From contig NZ_CP072827.1 of assembly GCF_017916255.1 (NCBI RefSeq), forward strand, positions 7,465,501 through 7,529,500: a DNA stretch of 64,000 nt, in the 5' to 3' direction. Numbering within the stretch: position 1 is the stretch's first letter; every line of letters starts with the position of its first letter. Positions 12,001 to 21,067 of the stretch are shown here, in pieces. Origin of the DNA: Streptomyces mobaraensis NBRC 13819 = DSM 40847. GTDB lineage: Bacteria; Actinomycetota; Actinomycetes; Streptomycetales; Streptomycetaceae. The position numbers and the translations under genes are program-made. The notes beneath the pieces were generated by a model that ran no database searches, was not told where the DNA came from, and saw nothing but the letters and a program-made list of their open reading frames with translations.

Positions 12001-15000
12001 CGCCGACCACACCACCGCCACCTGCGTGCCCCTCCAACGCCGCAACCGCCCCGAGGAGTCGGAGGCCCTCACCGCCCTCGCCCACCTGTGGACCCACGGC
12101 CACCCCATCGACTGGCAAACCCTCCACCCCGCGACCTCCACCAGCCGGGTCGACCTGCCCACCTACCCCTTCCAACGCCGCCGCTACTGGATCGACGGCT
12201 ACTCCCCGTTCGGCGCGGCGTCCGGTGCCGCCGGTCATCCGCTGCTGGGGAAGCCGGTGTCGCTGGCGGGTTCGGACGGGCTGCTGTTCTCCGGCCGGTT
12301 CTCCCTCCGTACGCACCCCTGGCTCGCCGACCACGCGATCGGCGACACCGTCCTGTTCCCCGGCACGGGCTTCGTGGACCTGGCGGTCGCGGCCGGTGAC
12401 CAGGTGGGATGCGCGGTCCTGTCGGACCTGACCCTGGAGGCGCCACTGGTTCTCCCCGAGCAGGGGGACGTGCACGTGCAACTCGTGGTCGAGGCTCCCG
12501 ACGCCTCGGGAGACCGCACCTTCAGCATTCACTCCCGTTCCGAGGACACGCTGGGCGACGGCGTCTGGGTGCGGCACGCGAGCGGTGTCCTGGGCGCGGC
12601 GGGCCGCGGTGAGGGTTCCGTTCTCGGCACCTGGCCGCCGGCGGGCGCGGAGCCGGTGGCGGTCGAGGGTCTGTACGAGCGGTACGCCGAGGGCGGTCTC
12701 GTCTACGGGCCGGTGTTCCAGGGGCTGCGGGCCGCCTGGCGGTCGGGTGACGAGGTGTTCGCCGAGGTGGCGCTGGAGGACGGCGTGAGCGTCGACGGGT
12801 TCGGCCTGCATCCGGCCGTGCTGGACGCCGCCCTGCACGCGGTGGGTCTGACGGGCGTGGGGGAGCGGGCCGGACTGCCCTTCGCCTGGTCCGGTGTGGA
12901 ACTGCACGCGACAGGGGCGACGGCCCTGCGCGTACGGGTGTCTCCGCGGGGCGAGGGCGCGGTGGCGTTGGAGGCGGCCGACGGCACTGGCCGGCCGGTG
13001 GTGTCCGTGGAACGGCTGGACATACGGCCGATCTCCGCGGAGCAACTGGCCCAGGCCCGCGCCGAGTACCACGACTCCCTCTATCGCGTCGACTGGACCC
13101 CGGTCCCGTCACCGGCCCGCGTCCCCGCCGGGACGTGGACGGTGGTCGGCCCGGAGGCGTCCGCCTGGACACGGGTGCTGGCCGCGGCCGACGGGGTCGC
13201 GAGCGTCGAGGCGGCCCCCGTGCTCCCGGACGCCGGCGCGGCGGACGTCGTCGTGCTGCCGGCCGGGACCGAGGACGCCGGCGGCGACGCGGCCGGTGCG
13301 GCACGCGAGCGTACCCACCGGGTGCTCGCCGACCTCCAGTCCTGGCTCGCGGACGAGCGGTTCGCCGGCTCGACGCTCGTCGTCGTCACCCGGGGTGCTG
13401 CACCGGCGGGCACCACCGAGGTCACCGACCTCGCGGGCGCCGCGGTGGGCGGGCTGGTGCGGTCGGCCCAGGCGGAGAACCCCGGCCGGATCGTGCTCGT
13501 CGACACCGACGGTACCGACGCGTCCCTCGCGTCGCTGCCCCGCGCGCTGGCGGCCGGCGAGGAGTATCTCGCCGTCCGAGAAGGCGAGTTGTCCGTCCCC
13601 CGGCTGGCCCGGGTGCCCGCGACCGTACGGACCGCCGACGCCGACGAGGTCCGTGAGACCCGCGACGGCCACGGCACGATCCTCGTCACGGGTGCCACCG
13701 GCGCCCTGGGCGCGCTGGTCGCCCGCCACCTGGTGGCCGAGCACGGGGCACGACACCTCCTGCTGGCCAGCCGCCGGGGCCCCGACGCCCCGGGCGCCCA
13801 GGAACTGGGGGCGGAACTGGCGGAGTCGGGCGCTGAGGTGACGTTCGCCGCCTGCGACATCGCCGACCGCGACCGGCTGGCGGCGCTCCTGGACTCCGTA
13901 CCCGCCGAGCACCCGCTGACCGCGGTGGTGCACGTCGCCGGCGCGCTGGACGACGGCGTCATCGGCTCGCTGACACCCGACCGCATGGACACCGTCCTCC
14001 GGCCCAAGGCCGACGCGGCCTGGAACCTGCACGAGCTGACGCGCGGCCTCGACCTGTCCGCGTTCGTCCTCTTCTCCTCCGTCGCCGGCGCCCTGGGCGT
14101 ACCGGGACAGGGCAACTACGCGGCAGCCAACGCCTTCCTGGACGCCCTGGCACACCACCGCCGGGCGGCGGGACTGCCGGCGACCTCGCTGGCGTGGGGC
14201 ATGTGGGCGGACGACAGCGGCATGGCCGGCGGGCTGAGCGACGCGGACGTACGGCGCATGGCGCGCTCGGGCGCCGGCGCGCTCTCCGCCAAGGAGGGAC
14301 TGGCGCTGTTCGACGCGGCGTTCACCGGCAGCGGGCGGTTCGCGGCCCCGGACGAGGCACTGCTCGTCCCGGTCGCGCTGGACCTCCGTCTCCTGGCGCA
14401 GGGCGATCCCGGAGAGCTGCCGCCCCTCTTCCGCGGCCTGGTCCGGACGACCGCACGGCGCACCGCGCGGTCGGCCCAGGAGCCGTCCGCCGGCACCGGG
14501 GACCTGCTCGCCCGCCTGGCGGCGACGCCCGCGGCGGAACGCCGCGACCTGCTGACGGAGGTGGTCCGGGCGCAGGTCGTGGCGGTGCTCGGGCACACCG
14601 ACGCGGACGGCGTCGACGCCGACCGGTCGTTCAACGCCCTGGGCTTCGACTCGTTGACCGCCGTCGAGTTCCGCAACCGCCTCAACGCCGCCACCGGCCT
14701 GCGGCTCCCCGCCGCGCTCACCTTCGACCACCCCAGCAGCCGGGCCGTCGCCGACCACCTGTGGGACGAGCTCGCGCCCCGGCTGGAGGAGGAACCCGCG
14801 GCGGACGGGAGCGGTCCGGGTTCGGCCGAGGACCGCGTCCGCGCGGCGCTCGCCGCCATCCCGCTCTCCCGGCTGCGGGAAGCCGGCCTGATGGACAGCC
14901 TCCTGGAGCTCGCCGGGCTCGACGCCGACGTCCTCACCGCCGGCCAGGAGGCGGACGGAGCCGCGCACTCCATCGACGCGATGGACACCGACGCCCTGAT

Positions 15001-15181
15001 CAGCATGGCCCTCGCCGACACGGGCGCGGCGCGGGACGGCGGCGCGGTGGACGGGGCCGAGGACGACCACGAGTACGACGCCTACGACGTCTTCGGGGAC
15101 CACCCGGAGGGGGACGCGGGCACGGGCCACCAGGACGTCGACGCCTTCGACGACGTCACGGACATGACGCGGGAGAAGTGA
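2..15181 (+). CDS. Type I modular polyketide synthase, 5' truncated by window edge: (KS)-AT-DH*-KR-ACP / KS-AT-DH-KR-ACP / KS-AT-DH-KR-ACP
   Basis: The frame is open from base 2, giving 5059 visible residues; the true start lies left of the window. Domains, numbered from base 2: partial KS 1-176; AT1 ~283-590; DH1 ~643-917; KR1 ~1113-1320; ACP1 with phosphopantetheine Ser1429; KS2 1484-1897 (Cys1646 in DTACSSS); AT2 ~2006-2300; DH2 with His2415; KR2 ~2837-3040; ACP2 Ser3152; KS3 3214-3623 (Cys3371); AT3 ~3725-4000; DH3 with His4111; KR3 ~4559-4770; ACP3 Ser4884; C-terminal docking region from ~4938. All ATs have GHSIGE and HAFH, the malonyl-CoA signature. All KRs have the LDD motif of B-type ketoreductases plus the Ser/Tyr/Asn active-site set. 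DH1 has LADR where the family has LxxH (Arg677), so it is probably inactive. No ER is present. Domain calls rest on family motifs; the product is not identified. Confidence 0.97.
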   Translation, partial: ADARRNGHKVLAVVRGSAVNQDGASNGLTAPNGPSQQRVIWDALADARLSSDQVDAVEAHGTGTKLGDPIEAQALLATYGRDRAAERPLWLGSVKSNLGHTQAAAGVAGIIKMVMAMRNGVLPRTLHVDAPSSKVDWSAGLVRLLTEEVRWDGTTPRRAGVSAFGISGTNAHIILEEAPAADPAEQPAPAADAAARGPLLWPVSGATAEALRAQAAGLLGVLEREDAPEPRDVAATLATARAQLEHRAVVLGAEPDQLTAGLGAVAAGEGATGVVTGTAADGRLAFLFTGQGAQRAGMGRELYETFPVFARALDEVCTHLGGLLERPLKDVLFGEDGELLKRTEYAQPALFAIETALFRLVESWGVRPEVLAGHSIGEIAAAHVAGVLSLADACALVAARGRLMQALPEGGVMAALQSTEEEALALLGDARDAAIAAVNGPRAVVVSGAEATVTAIVEKLREEGRKTSLLKVSHAFHSPLMEPMLEDFRAVVAGLSFAEPRIPIVSTVTGLAATAEELTSVEYWVEHVRRPVRFADAVATLTADEVSAFLEIGPDAVLTAMAADHTTATCLPLQRRNRPEATETLTALARLWVQGHRVDWSALHPVGRAGLVDLPTYPFQREHYWIKNTAAVGNIASIGLDAADHPLLGAAMMLADSDGALFTGRLSVGGHAWLADRAAAGSVVFPETGFVELAIRAGDQVGCGVLEDLTLEAPLVLPPRGGVQVQVAVGAPDASGARSVRVFTRAEGAVGDASWTRHATGLLGSAARAATDDAGLAAWPPAGAVPVPVEGLYERFAEAGLAYGPAFRALRAVWRDGDTLYAEVALSGQAAKDAERFGLHPAALDAAVQALALPRADGEQAAELRWNAEWRGVALHATGASALRVRLSPLGADSVAVHLADAVGEPVASVETLTVRPVRATELAGGGETAYPESLYRVDWVPAPAVAASGSPGVVVDFAELAGVAGEPDVVVLRAFGGGLPDMPGDVSTTLERVLLAVQEWLAGERYADSKLVVVTRGAVSADGAEVTDLAGAAVSGLVRSAQAEHPDRIVLLDLDGDGDDAAVPSEVLRRALATGEPQVAVRDASLFVPRLVRAGVPTATEGLETLRSTDGTVLVTGGLSGLGAVVARWLVVVCGVRRLVLTSRRGGEAEGARELVAGLLDAGAVSVEAVACDVADREALAGALAGIGEEFPLCAVVHAAGVLDDGLVGSLSVERLAAVLRPKVLGGWNLHELTAGLSLDAFVVFSSAAGVLGAPGQGNYAAANAFLDGLVESRVASGLPGAALAWGLWGDAGGMGGGLSEGDRARMARGGVLPLATDEGLRLLGVGARADAALVPVRLDVEALRAQGPSLPTLYHHLTGRPARRQAAARSSAASVGTLGERLAALPESERLEAVLDLVRGQVAAVLGHATPAAIAPDRAFSDLGFDSLTAVELRNSLDATTGLRLPATLVFDYPTAGDLADHLLSEVSGEVAAATVLPASALRTDDPIVIVGMACRFPGGIASPEDLWRLVADGGDAITDFPENRGWNTDRLYDPTGNRPDTTYVNQGGFLHDAADFDADFFGISPNEALITDPQQRLLLETSWEALERAGIDPGTLKGSPTGVFAGVVYHDYTGSASSGSIVSGRIAYTYGLEGPAVTVDTACSSSLVALHLAGQALRNGECDLALAGGVTVMASPAAFVEFSRQRGLSRDGRCKAFAAGADGTGWGEGVGILVVERLSDALRNGHRVLAHVRGSAVNQDGASNGLTAPNGPSQQRVIRQALANAGLAPADVDAVEAHGTGTVLGDPIEAQALLATYGQDRPDDSPLWLGSVKSNIGHTQGAAGVAGIIKMVMAMRNGVLPRTLHVDAPSAHIDWTAGAMRLLTEEVAWDAGRPRRAGISSFGISGTNAHVIIEQAEPVEQTESADPAPAAAGALVPWVLSGRDEEGLRAQAARLAAYVEKYGEEHGEEGELRPQDVGWSLATTRPALDRRAAVLGTDTAELLTGLRALADGGTAPDAARTGGKTAFLFTGQGAQRAGMGRELYAAYPAFARALDEVGDRLDGLLPRPLKDVLFAAEGTAEAELLDRTEYAQPALFAVEVALYRLLETWGVRPDVVMGHSIGEIAAAHAAGVLSLPDACELVAARGRLMQELPAGGAMIAVEATEDEVLPLLAAADRTGLAAVNGPRSVVLSGPEAEVERIAERLRGQGRKTSRLKVSHAFHSPLMEPMLDGFREVLEKLTFAEPRLAVVSNVTGDPAGPQELCSAAYWLRHVSEAVRFDAGVRGAADRGATRFVEIGPDGVLTGLAQTSLAADDAERTERAVHCVPLLRKGRPEARSLLTGLGRLYAAGGDVDWAALFEGSGARRVDLPTYAFRRRRFWSQAPADQGDPAAIGLGATDHPLLGAAVALADSAGFLFTGRLSVHTHPWLADHVVGGSVFFPGTGFVELAIRAGDQVGCRTLEDLTLEAPLVLPARGGVQVQVVVGAPESTGDRSVRVYSRGEDGAADGVWVRHASGVLGAAGRGEGSVLGVWPPEGAEPVSLDGVYERYAEGGLVYGPVFQGLRAAWRSGDEVFAEVALPDGVSVEGFGVHPAVLDAALHAVGLTGVGERAGLPFAWSGVELYATGASALRVRVSPRGEGAVALEVADATGRPVASVERLDVRPISEEQLAQARAEYHESLYRVDWVPAVTSAAVSESAGVVVDFAELAGVSGEPDVVVLRAFGGGVPDVPGDVSAVLERVLSAVQAWLEDERCARSRLVVVTRGAVPADGAEVTDLAGAAVGGLVRSAQAEHPDRIVLLDLDVDGASVPSEALHRALATREPQLALRDGALYTPRLVRAAVPAAAETLGSTDGTVLVTGGLSGLGAVVARWLVVECGVRRLVLTSRRGGEAEGAQELVASLLEAGAASVDVAACDVADREALAGVLAGIGEEFPLCAVVHAAGVLDDGLVGSLSVERLAAVLRPKVLGGWNLHELTAGLSLDAFVVFSSAAGVLGAPGQGNYAAANAFLDGLVESRVASGLPGAALAWGLWGEVGGMGGGLSEGDRARMARGGVLPLSTDEGLRLLGVGARADAALVPVRLDVEALRAQGPSLPTLYHHLVPAVRRTAAVSDGGTADTLHRQLSALPPAERERALLAVVRGEVAAVLGHANPAAIAPDRAFNDLGFDSLTAVELRNSLNTATGLRLPATLVFDYPTAGDLARHLHDELLGTLDTPTGTPAVQESAHGDDPIVIVGMACRYPGGIASPEDLWRLVADGRDSVSAFPDDRGWDIDALFDPDAERPDTTYVDKGGFLHDAADFDADFFRISPNEALSTDPQQRLLLEVSWEAFERAGIDPATVKGSRTGVFAGVMYHDYPTSHSAGSIVSGRIAYTYGLEGPAVTVDTACSSSLVALHLAGQALRNGDCSLALVGGVTVMATPATFIEFSRQRGLARDGRCKSFADAADGTGWSEGVGVLVVERLSDARRNGHTVLAVVRGSAVNQDGASNGLTAPNGPSQQRVIRAALANARLSADDVDAVEAHGTGTVLGDPIEAQALLATYGRDRAPEQPLWLGSIKSNLGHTQAAAGVAGIIKMVMAMRNGVLPKTLHVDAPSSKVDWTAGAVELLTEARPWESRGVRRAAVSSFGISGTNAHVIIEQAAPEPVPADREEDNLPTPLWPVSAATADALKAQAAGLLDLLEREDAPEPGEVAAALATTRAQLEHRAVLTGVNRADVIAGLAALAAGQDAAGLVRGTAAEGRLAFLFTGQGAQRLGMGRELYEAFPVFAEALDEVCAHLDEPLKDVLFGEDVDLLNRTEYAQPALFAIETALFRLVESWGVRPEVLAGHSIGEIAAAHVAGVLSLADACALVAARGRLMQALPDGGVMAALQATEAEALTLLGDAKDAAIAAINGPRAVVVSGAGATVTAIVEKLREQGRKTSMLKVSHAFHSPLMEPMLEDFRAVVAGLSFTEPRIPIVSTVTGLLALAEELTSVEYWVEHVRRPVRFADAITTLTTDGITTFLEIGPDAVLTAMAADHTTATCVPLQRRNRPEESEALTALAHLWTHGHPIDWQTLHPATSTSRVDLPTYPFQRRRYWIDGYSPFGAASGAAGHPLLGKPVSLAGSDGLLFSGRFSLRTHPWLADHAIGDTVLFPGTGFVDLAVAAGDQVGCAVLSDLTLEAPLVLPEQGDVHVQLVVEAPDASGDRTFSIHSRSEDTLGDGVWVRHASGVLGAAGRGEGSVLGTWPPAGAEPVAVEGLYERYAEGGLVYGPVFQGLRAAWRSGDEVFAEVALEDGVSVDGFGLHPAVLDAALHAVGLTGVGERAGLPFAWSGVELHATGATALRVRVSPRGEGAVALEAADGTGRPVVSVERLDIRPISAEQLAQARAEYHDSLYRVDWTPVPSPARVPAGTWTVVGPEASAWTRVLAAADGVASVEAAPVLPDAGAADVVVLPAGTEDAGGDAAGAARERTHRVLADLQSWLADERFAGSTLVVVTRGAAPAGTTEVTDLAGAAVGGLVRSAQAENPGRIVLVDTDGTDASLASLPRALAAGEEYLAVREGELSVPRLARVPATVRTADADEVRETRDGHGTILVTGATGALGALVARHLVAEHGARHLLLASRRGPDAPGAQELGAELAESGAEVTFAACDIADRDRLAALLDSVPAEHPLTAVVHVAGALDDGVIGSLTPDRMDTVLRPKADAAWNLHELTRGLDLSAFVLFSSVAGALGVPGQGNYAAANAFLDALAHHRRAAGLPATSLAWGMWADDSGMAGGLSDADVRRMARSGAGALSAKEGLALFDAAFTGSGRFAAPDEALLVPVALDLRLLAQGDPGELPPLFRGLVRTTARRTARSAQEPSAGTGDLLARLAATPAAERRDLLTEVVRAQVVAVLGHTDADGVDADRSFNALGFDSLTAVEFRNRLNAATGLRLPAALTFDHPSSRAVADHLWDELAPRLEEEPAADGSGPGSAEDRVRAALAAIPLSRLREAGLMDSLLELAGLDADVLTAGQEADGAAHSIDAMDTDALISMALADTGAARDGGAVDGAEDDHEYDAYDVFGDHPEGDAGTGHQDVDAFDDVTDMTREK

Positions 15182-15186
15182 CCACC

Positions 15187-18100
15187 ATGACCCAGCCCAG
15201 TCAGCCGAACCGGGCCGGCCGGCCGGACCCCGCACCCCGGCAGGCCGCCGCCTCGGAGACGAAGCTCGTCGACGCCCTCCGCACCTCGCTCAAGGAGACC
15301 GAGCGGCTGCGCGAACAGAACCGCAGACTGTCCGGCGCCCTGCGCGAACCGCTGGCCATCGTCGGCATGGCCTGCCGCTACCCCGGCGGCGTCCGCTCCC
15401 CGGAGGACCTGTGGCGGCTGGTCAGCGAGGAGACCGACGCCATAGCGGAGTTCCCCGAGGACCGGGGCTGGAACGTCGACGCCCTGTACGCCCCCGACCC
15501 GGACTCCGACGCCGACTCCGACCCCGGGAACGACGGCACCTCCACCACCCGCCACGGCGGATTCCTCTACGACGCCGCCCACTTCGACGCCGCCTTCTTC
15601 GGCGTGGCACCGCGCGACGCCCCCGCCCTCGACCCGCAGCAGCGGCTGCTGCTGGAGACGTCGTGGGAGGCGCTCGAACACGCCCGGATGGACCCGCGCG
15701 CCCTCCGGGGCAGCAGGACGGGTGTGTTCGCCGGCGTCATGTACCACGACTACGTCAACAGCTACGGCAGCGGCAGCGTCGTGTCGGGCCGCGTCGCCTA
15801 CGCGCTCGGGCTGGAGGGCCCGGCGGTCTCGGTGGACACGGCGTGCTCGTCCTCGCTCGTCGCCCTGCACCTGGCCGGCCAGGCGCTGCGCAACGGCGAG
15901 TGCTCGCTCGCCCTGGCGGCCGGCGTCACGGTGATGGCCACCCCGGGCACGTACGTCGACTTCAGCCGCCAGCGCGGACTGTCCCCCGACGGCCGGTGCA
16001 AGTCCTTCGCCGAGGCGGCGGACGGCACCGGGTTCTCGGAGGGCGTGGGCGTGCTGGTGCTGGAACGGCTGTCGGACGCGCGGCGGAACGGGCACCGGGT
16101 TCTGGCGGTCGTGCGGGGCTCGGCCGTCAACCAGGACGGCGCCAGCAACGGACTGACGGCGCCGAACGGTCCCGCGCAGCAGCGCGTGATCCGTGCGGCC
16201 CTGGCGAACGCGCGGCTGTCGGCGGAACAGGTGGACGCGGTGGAGGCGCACGGCACCGGCACGGTGCTGGGCGACCCGATCGAGGCCCAGGCGCTCCTGG
16301 CGACCTACGGCAAGGACCGTCCGGCGGAACGGCCGCTGTGGCTCGGGTCGGTGAAGTCCAACCTGGGCCACACGCAGGCGGCGGCGGGTGTCGCGGGGAT
16401 CATCAAGATGGTCATGGCGATGCGCAACGGCGTCCTGCCCAAAACCCTGCACGTCGATGCGCCGTCGTCGAAGGTGGACTGGACGGCGGGCGCGGTGGAA
16501 CTCCTCACCGAAGCCCGGCCGTGGACGTCGGACAGGGCCCGCCGCGCGGCGGTGTCGTCCTTCGGGATCAGCGGGACGAACGCCCACGTGATCCTGGAGG
16601 AAGCCCCGCGGGAGCCCGCCGCCCCCGCCCCGGAGCCGTCCACAGGGCCGGTGCTCTGGCCGCTCTCCGCCACCAGCGCGCAGGCCCTGCGCGCCCAGGC
16701 CCGCCTCCTGCTGGAGGCGCTCCCGGACGACGACGGCCTCGCGTCGATCGGCTTCTCCCTGGCCACCACGCGCACCCACTTCGACCACCGCGCCGTCGTC
16801 ACCGGCCGCACCCGCACCGAACTCGTCACGGCCCTGACCGCCCTCACCGACGGCACGTCCGCCCCCGGCCTCACCCAGGGCACGGCCCGCACCACCGGCA
16901 GAACCGCCTTCCTGTTCACCGGGCAGGGCGCACAACGGCTTGGGATGGGTCGGGAGCTGTACGAGACGTTCCCGGTGTTCGCGAAGGCACTGGACGAGGT
17001 GTGCGTGCATCTCGACGAGCCGTTGAAGGACGTCCTCTTCGGGGAGGACGTCGATCTGCTGAATCGTACGGAGTACGCGCAGCCGGCGCTGTTCGCTGTT
17101 GAGACGGCACTGTTCCGGCTGGTGGAGTCCTGGGGTGTGCGGCCGGACGTGCTGGCCGGGCACTCCATCGGAGAGATCGCGGCAGCACACGTCGCCGGAG
17201 TGCTGTCGTTGGCGGACGCGTGCACGCTGGTGGCCGCACGCGGCCGGCTGATGCAAGCCCTCCCCGACGGCGGTGTCATGGCCGCCCTTCAGGCCACCGA
17301 GACCGAAGCCCTCACCCTCCTCGGTAACGCCCAGGACGCGGCCATCGCCGCCATCAACGGCCCCCGCGCGGTCGTCATCTCCGGCGCGCAAGCAACGGTC
17401 ACAGCGATCGTGGACACCCTGCGCGAGCAAGGCCGCAAGACCTCGATGCTCAAGGTCTCCCACGCCTTCCACTCACCCCTCATGGAGCCGATGCTGGAGG
17501 ACTTCCGCACGGTCGTCGCGGGCCTGTCCTTCACCGAGCCCCGCATCCCCATCGTCTCCACCGTCACCGGAGTGGCAGCAACAGCCGAGGAGTTGACGAG
17601 CGTCGAGTACTGGGTGGAGCACGTCCGCCGCCCCGTCCGCTTCGCCGACGCCGTGCGGGCCGCGGTGGCGCGTGGTGCCGTCCGGTTCGTGGAGATCGGT
17701 CCCGACGCGGTGCTGGCGGGCATGGTGGAGGCGTGCCTGCAACCGGACGAGGCCGAGCGGGCGGTGATCGTGCCGTTGCTGCGCAAGGGGCGGGACGAAG
17801 CCCCGGCGGTGGTCGCGGGCGTGGGTCGGCTGCACACCGCCGGTGTCCCGGTGGACTGGGCGGCGTTCCACGAGGGCAGCGGTGCGCGGGTTGTGGACCT
17901 GCCGACCTACGCGTTCCAGCACCGCCGCTACTGGATCGACTCGCCCGCCCTCTTCGGACTCGGACTCGGCCTCGGCGGCGGCTCCGGATCCGGCCCCGCC
18001 GGACAGGACACCGCGGCCATCCTCGAACCCCGGCACGACCCGGCCGCCCCCGAGCGGCTGCGCGCCCGGCTGGCCGAACTCCCCGACGTGGAGCGGGAGA

Positions 18101-19284
18101 AGGTGCTCACCGAGGTGGTCGTGGAACACGTCGCCCTCGTGCTGGGGCATGGTTCGGTGGCCGAGGTGGACCCGGAGCGAGGGTTCCTGGAGGCGGGTGT
18201 CGACTCGTTGTCCGCCGCCGAACTGCGCCGGGCACTGAGCCGGGCGACCGGCCTGGACATCGACCCCGCCGCGGTGTTCGACCTCGGCACCCCGGCCCGG
18301 CTCGCCGCACACCTGCGGACCGCGCTGGACGCCGACCCCGCGCTCCCCGACGGCGCGCTGCGCCCCGGCCAGGACGTGCCCGCCGCGGCCGGCCCGGCGG
18401 AGACGCTGAGCGGGCTGTTCCGGGCGGCGGTCCGGGAAGGGAAGATGGCGGCGGGCACCGCCCTGCTGAACGCCGCGGCCGACCTGCGCCCCTCCTTCCG
18501 TACCGCCGCCGAGGCGCGGGGGGTGCGCGAACCGGTGACCCTGGCCCGCGGCTCCCGGGGCCCGGCCCTGGTCTGCTTCCCGTCGCCGATGGCCCTCGCC
18601 GGGCCCCAGCAGTACGCGCGGCTCGCCGCGCGCTTCCGCGGTGTGCGGGACGTGCACGTGGTGAACTCGCCGGGCTTCGCGGCCGGCGAGCCGCTGCCCG
18701 CTTCCGTGGACGCCGCCGTCGACCATTTCGCGTACAGCGTGCGGGAGTTGGCGGGCGACGAGCCGTTCGTCCTGGTGGGCTACTCGTCGGGCGGGCAGTT
18801 CGCGCACGCCACGGCGGGCCGGCTGGAGGCCGAGGGCCTCCGGCCCGCCGGGATCGTGCTGCTGGACACCTACCTGCCCACCGACGACGGGGGAAGCGGC
18901 GCCGACGGCGGCGACGCGCTGTGGGCCGGAATGCTGGACGGCATGCTGGAACGCGAGGACGCCTTCGGGACGTTCACCGCCGACCGGCTCTCGGCGATGG
19001 GCCGCTACAGCCTCTTCATCACCCGGTGCGCTCCCGGGCCCGTGGCGGCTCCCGTGCTGTTCGTCCGGCCGACGGAGCCCTTCCCCGGCCGGGCGGAGGC
19101 CGGCGGAGGGGAGCCGGCACCCGCCGCCGGCGCGTCCGACTGGCGTTCCTCCTGGCCCGCCGCGCACACCCTGCGCGAGGTCCCCGGCAACCACTTCACC
19201 GTCCTCGAAGGCGCGGCGGCGACGACGGCCGAGGCCGTCGAGGCGTGGGTGGCGGCGCTGGAGGGGAACGACGGCGGGCGCTGA
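15187..19284 (+). CDS. Terminal type I polyketide synthase module KS-AT-ACP-TE
   Basis: The protein has 1365 residues. The ATG lies 5 bp after the upstream PKS stop, and GGGAGAAG, which overlaps the end of that gene, serves as its ribosome site; the two are surely co-translated. Residues 20-50 form a coiled docking helix rich in Leu, Glu and Arg, suited to the docking tail of the upstream PKS. The KS (56-473) has Cys220 in DTACSSS. The AT (~572-845) has HAFH at 759-762 (malonyl). No KR, DH or ER lies between AT and ACP. The ACP carries Ser1007 in GVDSL. The thioesterase (~1118-1361) shows GYSSG with Ser1200 and the catalytic GNHF His1336. The module should add one unreduced C2 unit, leaving a beta-keto group. 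The TE then releases the chain by lactonisation or hydrolysis; the sequence does not say which. Confidence 0.96.
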   Translation: MTQPSQPNRAGRPDPAPRQAAASETKLVDALRTSLKETERLREQNRRLSGALREPLAIVGMACRYPGGVRSPEDLWRLVSEETDAIAEFPEDRGWNVDALYAPDPDSDADSDPGNDGTSTTRHGGFLYDAAHFDAAFFGVAPRDAPALDPQQRLLLETSWEALEHARMDPRALRGSRTGVFAGVMYHDYVNSYGSGSVVSGRVAYALGLEGPAVSVDTACSSSLVALHLAGQALRNGECSLALAAGVTVMATPGTYVDFSRQRGLSPDGRCKSFAEAADGTGFSEGVGVLVLERLSDARRNGHRVLAVVRGSAVNQDGASNGLTAPNGPAQQRVIRAALANARLSAEQVDAVEAHGTGTVLGDPIEAQALLATYGKDRPAERPLWLGSVKSNLGHTQAAAGVAGIIKMVMAMRNGVLPKTLHVDAPSSKVDWTAGAVELLTEARPWTSDRARRAAVSSFGISGTNAHVILEEAPREPAAPAPEPSTGPVLWPLSATSAQALRAQARLLLEALPDDDGLASIGFSLATTRTHFDHRAVVTGRTRTELVTALTALTDGTSAPGLTQGTARTTGRTAFLFTGQGAQRLGMGRELYETFPVFAKALDEVCVHLDEPLKDVLFGEDVDLLNRTEYAQPALFAVETALFRLVESWGVRPDVLAGHSIGEIAAAHVAGVLSLADACTLVAARGRLMQALPDGGVMAALQATETEALTLLGNAQDAAIAAINGPRAVVISGAQATVTAIVDTLREQGRKTSMLKVSHAFHSPLMEPMLEDFRTVVAGLSFTEPRIPIVSTVTGVAATAEELTSVEYWVEHVRRPVRFADAVRAAVARGAVRFVEIGPDAVLAGMVEACLQPDEAERAVIVPLLRKGRDEAPAVVAGVGRLHTAGVPVDWAAFHEGSGARVVDLPTYAFQHRRYWIDSPALFGLGLGLGGGSGSGPAGQDTAAILEPRHDPAAPERLRARLAELPDVEREKVLTEVVVEHVALVLGHGSVAEVDPERGFLEAGVDSLSAAELRRALSRATGLDIDPAAVFDLGTPARLAAHLRTALDADPALPDGALRPGQDVPAAAGPAETLSGLFRAAVREGKMAAGTALLNAAADLRPSFRTAAEARGVREPVTLARGSRGPALVCFPSPMALAGPQQYARLAARFRGVRDVHVVNSPGFAAGEPLPASVDAAVDHFAYSVRELAGDEPFVLVGYSSGGQFAHATAGRLEAEGLRPAGIVLLDTYLPTDDGGSGADGGDALWAGMLDGMLEREDAFGTFTADRLSAMGRYSLFITRCAPGPVAAPVLFVRPTEPFPGRAEAGGGEPAPAAGASDWRSSWPAAHTLREVPGNHFTVLEGAAATTAEAVEAWVAALEGNDGGR

Positions 19285-19661
19285 GCGGCACGGCGCCCCC
19301 GTCTCGTCGGCGGGTCCCGGCCCCGGCGCTGCCCGACGGGCACGCCGGGGCCTCTCGGCGTACGTCTCCCCACCTTTCCTGATACTTCGTCACCTCCCGC
19401 CCCCTTTTGTGACCAATGCCACGATTGCCGGACCCTGTCACCGGAAAAGCAATCATGGGGGGCGTATACACAGACACTTTCGCGCAACGGTTACGAGAGC
19501 CGGACGCGGGTCTTTTCCCCTGTACCAGCGATATTCGTCGCGCATTCGACCGCCACCGGAATGGCCGGGAATGCCCGGTCGCCCGGTGGCGGGCCGTCGG
19601 ATGCGTCCGCACCGCGCCGGACGCGTGCTACGCTCCGGCGCCAGGCCAAGGATGCGATCTC

Positions 19662-19675
19662 ATCAACGAGTTGAT
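19662..19675. promoter_or_regulatory. 14-bp perfect palindrome in the gap between the PKS and the glycosyltransferase
   Basis: ATCAACGAGTTGAT is a perfect dyad (ATCAAC-GA-GTTGAT), about 70-95 bp before the possible glycosyltransferase starts. It sits in a 460-485 bp stretch (19285-19769) that otherwise holds no recognisable gene and is locally AT-richer. It could bind a regulator that gives the glycosyltransferase its own promoter. The binding protein is unknown. Confidence 0.35.
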
Positions 19676-19769
19676 ATCGGGGCATGTGACCCCCGTGAGA
19701 ATTCGTCCGGGTACCGCGCGGGCCGGTGGGAGGGACCTCGGACACGTGCCGCGAGGGGGCGTCGCGCTC

Positions 19770-20999
19770 ATGGAGAAGGAGCCCCCCAAGCCCCGCTACA
19801 CCATCGCCGTGATCAGCGCTCCGGACGAGGCCCACACCCGGCCGATGCTGCCCATCGTGCGCGAACTGCGCCGCCGGGAGCACCGGATCACCTATGTCAC
19901 CACCATGGAGTTCGCCGAGCGGGCCGCCACCGCCGGCGTGCACGTCCTGGTGCCCGAGTCCCGGCCCGAGTACGGGCCCTACGGCGAGGCGCGGGACCCG
20001 GCCACGGCGCTCGACCTCTCCAGCGTCGAGGAGACCCTCGACTGCGCGGAGGAGATCCACGCCGAACTCGCCGACGACGTCCCCGACCTCGTGCTGTACG
20101 AGTCCTCCACCCGCGTCGTCGCCCGCCTGCTCACCTGCCGCTGGAACCGGCCCGGCGTACAGGTCTACCCCTCGTTCGCCTGGGACGACGGGCGGGGTCC
20201 CGACGCGCCGGTGCCCGAGGGGCGGTCGTCCGAGGAGTGCCTGGCGCGGCTGCCCGACGGGCTGCGAAGACGGCTGGCCCGGTTCCTGGCCTACGCCGAG
20301 CACGCCGGGGCGCCGCCGCAGGACTTCTACACCCGGGCCGAGCCGCTGTCCATCGCCCTGATGCCGCGGGCGTTCCAGAGCGGCGGCGACCTCTTCGACG
20401 GCCGGGTGGCGTTCGTCGGGCCGTGCATCCCCGAACGCCGGATCGACGAGCGCTGGATGCCCGCGGCGAACGGGCTGCCCGTGGTGTTCCTCGCCCTGGA
20501 CCCGGCGTTACTCCACCGGGAGCCGGACTACCTCCGGGAGTGCGTGACGGCGCTGGGGCGCCGGCCGCTGCACCTGGTCGTCACCACCGGCGGCGCGGAC
20601 GAACCCGCTTGGGCGCGGGGCGCGTTACCGCCGAACGTGGAGGTGCACGCCCGGGTGCCGCGCTCGGTGGTGCTGCGCCGGGCCGCCGCGTACGTCTGCC
20701 ACCCGGACGCCGGCAACGTCATGGAAGCCCTGTACTTCAACACCCCGCTGGTCGCCGTGCCGACGACCGCGTCGGAACGGGCGGTGGCGGACCGCGTGGC
20801 GGAACTCGGCCTCGGCGTACGGCTGCCGCCGGAGGCCGCCGGTCCCGAACGGCTCGTGGAGGCCGTTCGGACCCTCCTCGACGACGCCGGCACCCGGCAC
20901 CGGGTACGCGGGCTCCAGCGCGAGGCGCGCCGGGCGGGCGGCGCACGCCGGGCCGCGGACGAGATCGAACGCTATCTGGAGTGGATCTACGAGCCGTAG
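19770..20999 (+). CDS. MGT-type (GT1, GT-B fold) macrolide glycosyltransferase-like protein
   Basis: From this ATG the protein has 409 residues; GAGGGGG lies 11 bp upstream. An in-frame GTG at 19746 is an alternative start. The fold order is that of antibiotic glycosyltransferases. The N-terminal half has an AHTRP motif with His22 where OleD-type enzymes carry the catalytic base. The C-terminal half has the linker pattern PDYLRECVTALG and the donor-site segment around His311. That donor site is degenerate: HPDAGN replaces HxGxGT, and the DQ pair that holds the sugar is replaced by SE. It may use an unusual donor, or act as an auxiliary protein for a partner transferase. Two TTA codons (residues 247 and 286) predict dependence on the bldA tRNA. 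Its position right after the terminal PKS suggests that it modifies the polyketide. Confidence 0.85.
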   Translation: MEKEPPKPRYTIAVISAPDEAHTRPMLPIVRELRRREHRITYVTTMEFAERAATAGVHVLVPESRPEYGPYGEARDPATALDLSSVEETLDCAEEIHAELADDVPDLVLYESSTRVVARLLTCRWNRPGVQVYPSFAWDDGRGPDAPVPEGRSSEECLARLPDGLRRRLARFLAYAEHAGAPPQDFYTRAEPLSIALMPRAFQSGGDLFDGRVAFVGPCIPERRIDERWMPAANGLPVVFLALDPALLHREPDYLRECVTALGRRPLHLVVTTGGADEPAWARGALPPNVEVHARVPRSVVLRRAAAYVCHPDAGNVMEALYFNTPLVAVPTTASERAVADRVAELGLGVRLPPEAAGPERLVEAVRTLLDDAGTRHRVRGLQREARRAGGARRAADEIERYLEWIYEP

Positions 21000-21001
21000 C
21001 G

Positions 21002-21028
21002 GCGGACCGACCGGCCGGTGCGGTCCGC
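21002..21028. terminator. Hairpin between convergent glycosyltransferase and LAL regulator genes
   Basis: GCGGACCG and CGGTCCGC form perfect 8-bp arms around a 12-base loop that itself contains CCGGCCGG. The hairpin starts 2 bp after the glycosyltransferase stop and 40 bp from the regulator's stop, so it could serve both directions. There is no T-tract, as is usual in high-GC actinomycetes. Confidence 0.55.
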
Positions 21029-21067
21029 GGGGACGCGGTCGGGGCCGGCGCACCGGAGCCGGGCCGC

